Assembly: GCF_003231275.1 (NCBI RefSeq)
Contig: NZ_QKVL01000046.1
Coordinates: 1 to 39,846, forward strand
Source: Pseudomonas huaxiensis
GTDB lineage: Bacteria; Pseudomonadota; Gammaproteobacteria; Pseudomonadales; Pseudomonadaceae
Direction of reading: 5' to 3'
Length of the DNA: 39,846 nt
Of the stretch, positions 17,340-23,977 are shown one piece after another. Position 1 is the stretch's first letter. The number at the start of each line of letters is the position of its first letter. Below the pieces are notes generated by a model that saw only the letters and a program-made list of their open reading frames with translations, was not told the origin of the DNA and searched no databases. The position numbers and the translations under genes were made by a program.

Positions 17340-17359
17340 AACTGACAAAAATATCAGGT
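17340..17359 (-). promoter_or_regulatory. second lux-box-like dyad, between halovibrin-like gene and pnuC
   Basis: On the minus strand this reads ACCTGATATTTTTGTCAGTT, again CTG-N10-CAG with one mismatch in the dyad. It is about 120 nt upstream of the halovibrin-like start and about 80 nt upstream of pnuC on the other strand, so it could serve either. The following TTTCGC is also shared with the site at 15289. Confidence 0.4.
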
Positions 17360-17439
17360 ACACGCATAAACCCGACTGGCGGCTACCGGGCCAACAGGTA
17401 CAATCCCCGCCCTCTTTCCTTGCTGTATAAGGAGCGCCG

Positions 17440-18006
17440 ATGTCCGGCCTCGAACTGTTCGCCGCCGTCCTCGGCGCCCTCTCCGTCTGGCTGACGGTCA
17501 AGCAGAATCCGTGGTGCTGGCCCATCGGCCTGGCCATGGTGCTGCTCTACAGCTGGGTGTTCTTCGATGCCAGGCTCTATTCGCAAATGCTGCTGCAAGG
17601 GGTTTACGCCGTGCTGCAACTGTACGGCTGGTGGCAGTGGACGCGGCCAGACAGCGTGCGCGAAGCGCGCAAGGTCAGCCTGCTGGCACCTGGACAGGTC
17701 AATCTCGGGCTGCTCTTCGGCCTGGTGGTCAGCCTGCTGATTGGTGGCGCCATGAGCACCTGGACCGACGCCGCCCAGCCCTGGCTGGACGCGACCATCA
17801 CCGGCTTCAGCCTGGTGGCGCAAGGGTGGATGGCGCAGAAGCGCGTGCAGTGCTGGGCCTTGTGGATCGTCATTGATGCCGTCTGCGTCGGCTTGTTCCT
17901 TTATCAGGCGCTGTACCTGACTGCGGGCCTGTATGCGCTGTTCACGCTGATGGCGGTTCAGGGGCTGCGCGAATGGCGCCGCGACCCCGCCGTGGTGGCG
18001 GCATGA
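17440..18006 (+). CDS. pnuC: nicotinamide riboside transporter PnuC
   Basis: A 188-residue inner-membrane protein with about seven helices. The family pattern is clear: AAVLGALSVWLTVKQNPWCWPIG, LYSWVFF, YAVLQLYGWWQW and WVIDA-type motif near the end (LWIVIDAVCVGLFLY). PnuC moves nicotinamide riboside by facilitated diffusion, with trapping by phosphorylation inside. Its stop overlaps the next gene's start by four nt (ATGA), and that gene encodes the matching kinase. RBS AAGGAG five nt before ATG 17440. It is divergent from the halovibrin-like gene. Confidence 0.93.
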   Translation: MSGLELFAAVLGALSVWLTVKQNPWCWPIGLAMVLLYSWVFFDARLYSQMLLQGVYAVLQLYGWWQWTRPDSVREARKVSLLAPGQVNLGLLFGLVVSLLIGGAMSTWTDAAQPWLDATITGFSLVAQGWMAQKRVQCWALWIVIDAVCVGLFLYQALYLTAGLYALFTLMAVQGLREWRRDPAVVAA

Positions 18007-18554
18007 AGGTCCTGGTGCTGGCGGGCCCCGAGTCCAGTGGCAAAAGCTGGCTGGCCGGCGAAATCCAGGCGCACTTCGGGGGTGAGCTGGTTGGCGAATA
18101 TGTCCGCCACTTCATCGACGAGCAGCAGCGCGACACCTGCTATGCCGACATCCCGGACATCGCCCGCGGCCAGTTGGCCTGGGAGGATGCCGCCCGCCAG
18201 CGCCAGCCAGAACTGCTGATTCTCGACACCCACCTGCTGAGCAATATCCTCTGGAGCCAGACGCTGTTCGCCGATTGCCCCGACTGGCTGGAGCAGGCGC
18301 TACTGGCGCGGCACTATGACCTGCACCTGCTGCTCAGCCCCGACGGCGTGCCGTGGATCAGCGACGGCCAGCGCTGCCAGCCGGATCTGGATGAACGCCG
18401 GGCCTTCTTCGACTCCAGCCGGCAATGGCTGGAACAGCATCGTCAGCCGCTGATGATCATCGAAGGCGACTGGACCTGCCGTCACGCCATCGTTCTCGCC
18501 ACGGTCCAGCGCCTGCTGGACGGCAAAGCCGCCGCCTGCGCGACCGAGTGTTAA
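18003..18554 (+). CDS. NadR-type ribosylnicotinamide kinase domain protein
   Basis: A 183-residue ATPase resembling the C-terminal kinase domain of NadR (AAA_28). The P-loop GPESSGKS is at residues 7-14, followed by GELVGEYVRHFID and LLILDTHLLSNILWSQ. It should phosphorylate imported nicotinamide riboside to NMN, driving uptake through PnuC. It lacks the NadR helix-turn-helix and adenylyltransferase domains, so it is a stand-alone kinase. Start ATG 18003 overlaps the pnuC stop codon; a longer in-frame start at 17973 would be inside pnuC without advantage. Confidence 0.88.
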   Translation: MKVLVLAGPESSGKSWLAGEIQAHFGGELVGEYVRHFIDEQQRDTCYADIPDIARGQLAWEDAARQRQPELLILDTHLLSNILWSQTLFADCPDWLEQALLARHYDLHLLLSPDGVPWISDGQRCQPDLDERRAFFDSSRQWLEQHRQPLMIIEGDWTCRHAIVLATVQRLLDGKAAACATEC

Positions 18555-18556
18555 CT

Positions 18557-18641
18557 CGCTGATACAGCCGACGCCAGCCCGACCCGCGGCGCAGAGCCGC
18601 GCCGCGCGATCCGCAAGTGGACTGTCACACCGCTGATACAG
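18557..18641 (+). promoter_or_regulatory. direct-repeat candidate enhancer (UAS) of fap operon
   Basis: CGCTGATACAG occurs twice, at 18557-18567 and 18631-18641, exactly 74 bp apart (close to seven helical turns). A partial third copy, TTACAGCC, lies near 18715. Both are 145-230 bp upstream of the -24 element, the usual range for binding sites of sigma-54 activators. No protein can be assigned from sequence. Confidence 0.4.
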
Positions 18642-18752
18642 TGGCCGCCCCACCCCTGTTTATCGGCATCCCGCCCCACACCCCGCTCCCGTCGCCGCAG
18701 GGTTGTCTCACCGGCGTTACAGCCAGCGCAAAGCGTTCTCCCGTGACGCACC

Positions 18753-18765
18753 CAAGCCGTTGATT
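18753..18765 (-). promoter_or_regulatory. IHF-binding consensus upstream of fapA
   Basis: The minus strand reads AATCAACGGCTTG, matching the IHF consensus WATCAA-N4-TTR at every fixed position. It lies between the direct repeats and the -24/-12 element, where IHF bends DNA at sigma-54 promoters. Confidence 0.55.
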
Positions 18766-18784
18766 CCGCACGATAAACAAAAAG

Positions 18785-18800
18785 CGGCACAGCTTCTGCT
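18785..18800 (+). promoter_or_regulatory. sigma-54 -24/-12 promoter of the fap operon
   Basis: CGGCACAGCTTCTGCT has the invariant GG (18786-18787) and GC (18798-18799) separated by ten nt and matches the TGGCAC-N5-TTGCW consensus except at two positions. Transcription would begin near 18811, leaving a leader of about 40 nt before fapA. Confidence 0.65.
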
Positions 18801-18852
18801 CTCTCTCTCGCAACGCTGAAGGGCCAGCGAATAGAAAGAAGGAATCGCCGCC

Positions 18853-19308
18853 GTGGGGAATCACAACAATAACCTGCTTCGCCTTATGGTCATCGGATGC
18901 GCACTCAGCGCTTCCTTGCTCGCCGCCCAGGTCCAGGCCGGAGGCAACGGTGTGGTCGTCCTGACCCGTGACGTCAAGACCCGCCCGGCCATGCGCAACG
19001 ACCATCCGGATCCGAGCCCCACCACCGTAAACACCAACGCCTCCAACCGCATCGTCTCGCAGACCAACAACGAACTGAGCGACGGTGACTTCGCCAGCGT
19101 CGCCAGTGGCGCCACGATCAACCGGGTACTGATCCCCGATGCCGCTTCGGGCGGTGTGCGCGGCATCAACGCGGTGCCCAGCACCCTGCCAGGTCTCGGC
19201 AATTCCACGGGCGGCGGCGGTGGCGCAGGCAACAGCATCTCCAACTCGGTCAATTCGGGTATCCAGCGCGGCCTCGCCCCGCTGCAGATCCTGACCGGAG
19301 GCAAGTGA
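18853..19308 (+). CDS. fapA: FapA, periplasmic component of functional amyloid export
   Basis: A 151-residue secreted protein, first gene of the fap operon. Signal peptide is about residues 1-30 (ends AAQVQA). The mature part is low in hydrophobics, with a Gly-rich stretch GNSTGGGGGAGNSISN and C-terminal QRGLAPLQILTGG. FapA is thought to act as a periplasmic chaperone that influences FapB/FapC fibre composition. Start is GTG 18853, with AAGGA nine nt upstream. Only one nucleotide separates it from fapB. Confidence 0.88.
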   Translation: MGNHNNNLLRLMVIGCALSASLLAAQVQAGGNGVVVLTRDVKTRPAMRNDHPDPSPTTVNTNASNRIVSQTNNELSDGDFASVASGATINRVLIPDAASGGVRGINAVPSTLPGLGNSTGGGGGAGNSISNSVNSGIQRGLAPLQILTGGK

Positions 19309-19309
19309 G

Positions 19310-19882
19310 ATGAAAGCCTCCCTTCTGTTCATCGCCCTGTTCTGCACTGGTTCCGCACTGGCCGCTTCACCCGTCGAGGACAACGCCCGGATCGACAGCA
19401 GCGCCCAAGGTTACAAGGGCAATCTTTCGATCAACCAGGCTGCTGGCGACCAGCAGCAACAGAACAACAGCCGGGCCATCGCCATCGGCCACGACGCCCA
19501 GGCCACCACCCGGATCAACCAGCGCATCGATACGGCCTCCAGCCGCGCCCTCGATGCCAGCGCCAGTATCGGCGGCACATCTTTCAGTAACGGCAACGGC
19601 ATCCTGGGCATCAACCAGTCCGCCGGTGCCGGTACGCAACAAGCCAACGCGGTGCGCATCAGCATCAGCGCCGTACCGCAAAGCATCGATGACAGCGTCC
19701 TGCTCCAGCAGAACGTGGCGCTGTCCAACAGCTCCGACTCAACCGACCACACACCCGGCAGTCGCCAGGTCAGCACCAGCGACCAGGCATTCACCGGCAG
19801 CCGTGGCGTGGTTCAGTTGAATCAGAGCGCAGGGGTGGGAAACCGAATGGGCAACACCCTGAGCGTGCGGGTCGCTGACTGA
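19310..19882 (+). CDS. fapB: FapB, minor amyloid subunit/nucleator
   Basis: A 190-residue secreted amyloid protein with signal peptide residues 1-18. Three imperfect Fap repeats follow, centred on GNLSINQAAGDQQQQNNS, GILGINQSAGAGTQQANA and GVVQLNQSAGVGNRMGNT, each with the G-x-x-x-x-N-Q-x-A-G core. It is highly Asn/Gln/Ala-rich and lacks cysteines in the mature part. In characterised systems FapB is a minor fibre component and probable nucleator of FapC. RBS GGAGG upstream of ATG 19310. Confidence 0.9.
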   Translation: MKASLLFIALFCTGSALAASPVEDNARIDSSAQGYKGNLSINQAAGDQQQQNNSRAIAIGHDAQATTRINQRIDTASSRALDASASIGGTSFSNGNGILGINQSAGAGTQQANAVRISISAVPQSIDDSVLLQQNVALSNSSDSTDHTPGSRQVSTSDQAFTGSRGVVQLNQSAGVGNRMGNTLSVRVAD

Positions 19883-19934
19883 CCCGAGAAGGCAACACAA
19901 CACTTAACAATCATAAATAATGCGGAGAAACACC

Positions 19935-20930
19935 ATGAAACCCACAATGGCACTCAAGCCTCTGGTATTCGCACTCGCAGCGGTCATGGCAGTTGCTGCA
20001 CAAGCAGGTGGACGTAACGATGACCATGGCGGTGGTCGCGGACACCATAACGATCACGACAATACCCAGTCCCTGCTGCTGTCCCTTCTGATCAACGCTG
20101 GCTCCGCCGCGACGGTGATCGACACCCAGAACAACAGCGGCAACCGGGTGAAAAACGAAGGCACACGCAACACTGCGACGATGGAAAACTCGGCCAGTGG
20201 CTCGCAGGGCAACCTGGGCGCCAACACCGCGGCCGGTGACGGCAACCAACAAGACAACGTCGCCGCAATCGCCACCGCCGACGAAAGCTTCATCTTCGGC
20301 AGCGCAATGGCTATTTCCAGCGCGACTCAGAACAACAGCGGCAACAACGTCAAGAACTACTCGACCCGCAACGCCGCAACCCTCAACAACTCGGCCAACG
20401 GCAGCTCCGGCAACATTGGGGTAAACGTCACCGCCGGCGACTTCAACCAACAGAAAAACAACCTGGCCATCGCCGTGTCCGGCGGCCGCGTCGCCGCAGC
20501 AAGCGCTGCGGCCAACCAGAACAGCTCTGGTTTGAACGTCACCAACGAAGCTGATCGCACCTACGACACCAAAACCCTGTACTCCAGCTTTGCTGCCTAC
20601 GGTCAGTACCAAGGCAATGGCTGGGGCTACGTGGAAGACGAAAGCAGCGGTGGCCATGGCGGCGGTCATAACAACGAGCGCGGTGGCCGTACCGACAGAG
20701 ATCCGTTGAAGTTCCACGAAGAAGGCGACTTCGCGCTGTATGGCGTAGCCTCCTACCAAGTGCTGACCCCAACCGGCTGGGCCAACCCTGTGACCAACAC
20801 CGCGTCGCTGACCAACTCGCTGAACGGCGTGTCGGGCAACATCGGTGCCAACGTCTCGGCAGGCTCGGGCAACCAACAAAGCAACTCGCTGTCCATCGCT
20901 GCCGGCTGCCGTGCCTGCACTGGCATGTAA
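19935..20930 (+). CDS. fapC: FapC, major functional amyloid subunit
   Basis: A 331-residue secreted amyloid with signal peptide about 1-24. Repeats R1 and R2 begin with QNNSGN-x-VKN and end near DGNQQDNVAAIA and DFNQQKNNLAIA; R3 is near the C terminus (NSLNGVSGNIGANVSAGSGNQQ split over two strands). The C-terminal CRAC is the conserved C-x-x-C. The R2-R3 linker is long (about 110 residues) and includes a Gly/His-rich patch (GGHGGGHNNERGG); another His/Asp-rich patch follows the signal peptide. FapC forms the extracellular biofilm fibres. RBS GGAG before ATG 19935. Confidence 0.93.
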   Translation: MKPTMALKPLVFALAAVMAVAAQAGGRNDDHGGGRGHHNDHDNTQSLLLSLLINAGSAATVIDTQNNSGNRVKNEGTRNTATMENSASGSQGNLGANTAAGDGNQQDNVAAIATADESFIFGSAMAISSATQNNSGNNVKNYSTRNAATLNNSANGSSGNIGVNVTAGDFNQQKNNLAIAVSGGRVAAASAAANQNSSGLNVTNEADRTYDTKTLYSSFAAYGQYQGNGWGYVEDESSGGHGGGHNNERGGRTDRDPLKFHEEGDFALYGVASYQVLTPTGWANPVTNTASLTNSLNGVSGNIGANVSAGSGNQQSNSLSIAAGCRACTGM

Positions 20931-20941
20931 CAGCCTTGATC

Positions 20942-20962
20942 GGGGCCCTTCGGGGCCCCTTT
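20942..20962 (+). terminator. attenuator hairpin between fapC and fapD
   Basis: A perfect 7-bp GC stem, GGGGCCC / GGGCCCC, closed by a stable TTCG tetraloop is followed by TTTCC. It starts 12 nt after the fapC stop. Probably partial termination, and protection of the fapC 3' end, keeps fapDEF expression below that of the fibre subunit. Confidence 0.75.
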
Positions 20963-20987
20963 CCTAATTCAAAGGATGGGGAACATC

Positions 20988-21677
20988 ATGCGAGCGCTCC
21001 TGCTTACGCTGCTGGTAGTCCTGAGCGGTCAGATCGGCACGGTACACGCCGCGCAGATGGCGGTATCCGCCCTGCCAGGCGGAGTCACGATCTACAAGCC
21101 AGTACAAAGCATCCGTGAACGCCGCTTCGCCAACCTGGTTCAGCAAAAGACCGACTTCAGTTGCGGCGCCGCCGCGCTGGGCACCATCCTCAAACAGGCC
21201 TACTGGCTTGACGTGGATGAAGGTCACATCATCGAAGGCATGCTCGCCCACTCCGACCAGGACACGGTCCGCGTCCAGGGCTTCTCGATGCTCGACATGA
21301 AACGCTACGTGGAAAGCCTCGGCATGCGTGCCCGGGGTTACCGGATCCCGCCGGAAAGCCTGCATGACGTAAGCATTCCGGTTGTAGTACTGATGGACAT
21401 CCGTGGCTACAAGCACTTCGTCGTGCTGCAACGCACCGACAAGGACTGGGCCTACGTCGGCGACCCGGTACTGGGCCACAAACGCTACAAGTTCGATGAC
21501 TTCGTCAAAGGCTGGAACGGCATCATCTTCGCCGTCATCGGCCCCGGCTACGACAAGGGCAACGCCCTGCTCAACCCGCCGGACCCGCTGACCGCCAAGA
21601 ACCGCGTCAACAACTTCCAGCCCATCGACGATGCACAATTGATGGAATTTGGATTCATCCAGAGCGACTTCTTCTAA
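20988..21677 (+). CDS. fapD: FapD, C39-family cysteine peptidase
   Basis: A 229-residue periplasmic protein with a signal peptide (ends TVHA, about residue 20). The C39 peptidase active site is intact: Cys in TDFSCGAAALG (about residue 60), His in YKHFVVLQR and Asp in YVGDPVLG. C39 peptidases commonly cleave double-glycine leaders in transport. FapD is needed for amyloid export, possibly by processing a Fap component. I chose ATG 20988 because GGGGA lies five nt upstream; ATG 20976 lacks spacing. Confidence 0.92.
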   Translation: MRALLLTLLVVLSGQIGTVHAAQMAVSALPGGVTIYKPVQSIRERRFANLVQQKTDFSCGAAALGTILKQAYWLDVDEGHIIEGMLAHSDQDTVRVQGFSMLDMKRYVESLGMRARGYRIPPESLHDVSIPVVVLMDIRGYKHFVVLQRTDKDWAYVGDPVLGHKRYKFDDFVKGWNGIIFAVIGPGYDKGNALLNPPDPLTAKNRVNNFQPIDDAQLMEFGFIQSDFF

Positions 21678-21710
21678 CAACAAGCGAGCATGGAGCTCCG
21701 GGAGCACCCG

Positions 21711-22454
21711 ATGAAGACTTCACGCTGGCTGATCGCCGCCTGTCTCGCGGCCAGCCTTCCTGCCCAGGCGCAGGTGTTCAAACCCATCGAAGTGAAGGAC
21801 CAGGAACTGGACCAGCTACGCGGACGCTACGTGATGCCCGGGCGCATCATCAGCTTCGGGGTGGTCATGAACAGCACCTGGCAAAACGCCAATGGCGACC
21901 GCATCGGCGCGACGGCCTCGCTGCAAGTGCAGCAGTCGACCTTCAAGCCGCAATTCTATGTTTCCATGACCGGTGAAAACGGCACTGGCACTTCCACCGC
22001 CCAAGGCACTGGCACCGTTACCGGTGGCGCCGGCCTCGGCAGCGGCCAGGGCGTGACCCAGGTGAACCGCTCCGCCGGCGACGGCAACAGCGCGTACAAC
22101 AACTTCCAGATCAATGTCAGCGAAGCCAGCCAGGCACCGCAGATGGCCGCCCAGCAAGGCCAGGCACTGGCCAGCGGCGCCACCATCAGCGCCAGCAACA
22201 ACGCCGGCACCCTCAGCGTCGCCTCGACCTCTGCCGGCATCCAGATGAGCATCCAGGCCGCCAATAATCAGGGTGCCAGCTTGCAGCGGCTGGCTGATGG
22301 CGGACTGATGCAGGCCACCACGTTGCTCGGCGGCAGCAACGCTGTCAGCAATATCACCCAACTCAATGTGGTACTGCGCGACAACATGCCGACGGCAGGT
22401 GCACTGAACTGCAATCTGGACCAGTTGAAGGGCCTTCGTATCTCCGGATATTGA
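21711..22454 (+). CDS. fapE: FapE, minor extracellular Fap component
   Basis: A 247-residue secreted protein with signal peptide about 1-19 (ends PAQA). The N-terminal part contains ELDQLRGRYVMPGRIISFGVVM. One Fap-like repeat is readable (SGQGVTQVNRSAGDGNSAYN), so it is related to the subunits, but the rest is unlike them. The C terminus ends near NCNLDQLKGLRISGY. FapE is found with fibres in studied strains and is thought to help export or fibre assembly. RBS GGAG six nt before ATG 21711. Confidence 0.88.
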   Translation: MKTSRWLIAACLAASLPAQAQVFKPIEVKDQELDQLRGRYVMPGRIISFGVVMNSTWQNANGDRIGATASLQVQQSTFKPQFYVSMTGENGTGTSTAQGTGTVTGGAGLGSGQGVTQVNRSAGDGNSAYNNFQINVSEASQAPQMAAQQGQALASGATISASNNAGTLSVASTSAGIQMSIQAANNQGASLQRLADGGLMQATTLLGGSNAVSNITQLNVVLRDNMPTAGALNCNLDQLKGLRISGY

Positions 22455-22503
22455 TCTACGCTCTGTTTCAACTTATTGCGCAGTTGGAAAGGATGGCTAA
22501 CCT

Positions 22504-23808
22504 ATGCACCGGAAGTTTTCATTCAATGCAGTCGTCTGTTTGACCACCCTGGTTCCTTCAACGATGCTTTTCGCGGCGCAGGATCCGCAAGTGGAGGCGC
22601 TGAAACAGGAGTTGCAAGCGCTCAAACAACGTTATGAACAACAGCAACAAGCTCTGATGGTCCTCGAGCAACGAGTCCGTCAGGTCGAAGACCAACCCGC
22701 AGCAGCAGCCCCCAAACGCCTTGTGCGTTCCCCCGCAAGCAAGCCCAGCCAGCCTTCCGGGCAAGGCCAGGCGGTCGCGGCGGCGGGCAGTGGCGCTTCC
22801 TACGGCGAATCGCTGAAAGACGACTCGGCCCCGGCACAAAGCGTTTCCAACCTGTACGACGAAGCGAGCGGCTTCTTCGGTGGCGGGCGGTTCAGTCTCG
22901 AGACCGGCATCACCTATGCCCGGTACGACACCAAGCAACTACTGCTCAACGGCTTCCTGGCGCTGGACTCGATCTTCCTCGGCAACATCAACCTTGACCG
23001 GGTCAAATCCGATACCTGGACCCTTGACCTGACGGGGCGCTACAACCTCAACCAGCGCTGGCAGTTCGACGTCAACGTCCCAGTGGTCTATCGCGATACT
23101 ACCTTCCAGTCCGGGGGGGCGAGTGGAACGCCTAACCAAGCTGGGGGCGCCGGCACCGCGCTGTCCGAACGAAGCGTTACCCGCGATCCAACTATTGGCG
23201 ACGCCAGTGTCGGCGTAGCCTACAAATTCATGGACGAGTCGGATTACGCCCCGGATGCGGTATTCACCTTGCGGGTCAAAGCGCCCACCGGCAAAGACCC
23301 GTTCGGCATCAAACTCCGTACTGATCCGCAAAACAGCAGCCTGCAATACCCGGAAAGCCTGCCTACCGGCAACGGTGTCTGGTCGATCAGCCCCGGTATC
23401 TCGCTGGTCAAGACCTTCGACCCGGCGGTGCTGTTCGGCAGCCTGTCGTACACCCACAACCTCGAGGATTCGTTCAGCGACATCAGTTCGACCGAAAACC
23501 AGAAAATCCCGGGAAAGGTCAAACTGGGTGACAGCTTCCAGCTTGGCGCTGGCGTCGCGTTCGCCCTGAACGAGAAAATGAGTATGTCCTTCTCCGTCTC
23601 CGACCTGATCGTACGGCGCTCCAAGACCAAGGAGGACGGCGGCGACTGGACGACCGTCACCGGCAGCGATGCCAACGCCGCCTACTTCAACGTCGGCATG
23701 ACCCTGGCTGCCACCGACAAGCTGACCATTGTTCCGAACCTGTCGATCGGTCTTACCGACGATGCGCCGGACTTCACCTTCAGCCTGAAATTCCCGTACT
23801 ACTTCTGA
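22504..23808 (+). CDS. fapF: FapF, outer-membrane amyloid secretion pore
   Basis: A 434-residue outer-membrane protein. Signal peptide (ends LFAA), a periplasmic coiled coil at about 28-63 (EALKQELQALKQRYEQQQQ), a Pro/Ala/Ser linker, then a beta barrel of about 260 residues ending in the aromatic FPYYF typical of barrel assembly. In P. fluorescens UK4 FapF is a trimeric 12-stranded pore gated by the coiled coil, through which FapB/C/E are secreted. Last gene of the operon; AAGGA lies ten nt before ATG 22504. Confidence 0.92.
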   Translation: MHRKFSFNAVVCLTTLVPSTMLFAAQDPQVEALKQELQALKQRYEQQQQALMVLEQRVRQVEDQPAAAAPKRLVRSPASKPSQPSGQGQAVAAAGSGASYGESLKDDSAPAQSVSNLYDEASGFFGGGRFSLETGITYARYDTKQLLLNGFLALDSIFLGNINLDRVKSDTWTLDLTGRYNLNQRWQFDVNVPVVYRDTTFQSGGASGTPNQAGGAGTALSERSVTRDPTIGDASVGVAYKFMDESDYAPDAVFTLRVKAPTGKDPFGIKLRTDPQNSSLQYPESLPTGNGVWSISPGISLVKTFDPAVLFGSLSYTHNLEDSFSDISSTENQKIPGKVKLGDSFQLGAGVAFALNEKMSMSFSVSDLIVRRSKTKEDGGDWTTVTGSDANAAYFNVGMTLAATDKLTIVPNLSIGLTDDAPDFTFSLKFPYYF

Positions 23809-23822
23809 TCGGTTTCACACAC

Positions 23823-23860
23823 AAAAGCCCGTGGCTGTTTTTGCAGTCACGGGCTTTTTG
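23823..23860. terminator. fap operon terminator (bidirectional)
   Basis: AAAAGCCCGTGGCTG and CAGTCACGGGCTTTTT form a long stem around a TTTTTG loop, with T- and A-tracts on both sides. It can end fapF transcription and that of the convergent regulator gene. Confidence 0.88.
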
Positions 23861-23893
23861 CTGTTCACTTCTGCCAGGTCTTGGCTGGCTTTG

Positions 23894-23936
23894 GGACCGC
23901 TGGCGCGGTCCATCGCTGGCAAGCCAGCTCCCACAC
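23894..23936. repeat. Pseudomonas REP-type paired hairpins
   Basis: Two adjacent stem-loops, GGACCG-N6-CGGTCC (23894-23911) and GCTGGC-AA-GCCAGC (23915-23928), are followed by TCCCACAC. This matches the common Pseudomonas extragenic palindrome form (GCTGGCAAGCCAGCTCCCAC). It lies between the fap terminator and the regulator. Confidence 0.75.
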
Positions 23937-23977
23937 CAACTTGAGCCGGACTTGCCGGCGATTAGGCCCTCACAGCC

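Noticed and set aside
18585..18601. CGCGGC-N5-GCCGCG hairpin after the kinase gene as a terminator
   Set aside because: No T-tract follows; it may just be GC-rich sequence in the fap upstream region.
18853..23808. Curli (csg) operon as an alternative to fap
   Set aside because: Gene order, the C39 peptidase, the coiled-coil outer-membrane pore and the Asn/Gln repeats with C-terminal C-x-x-C are specific to Fap, not CsgA-G.
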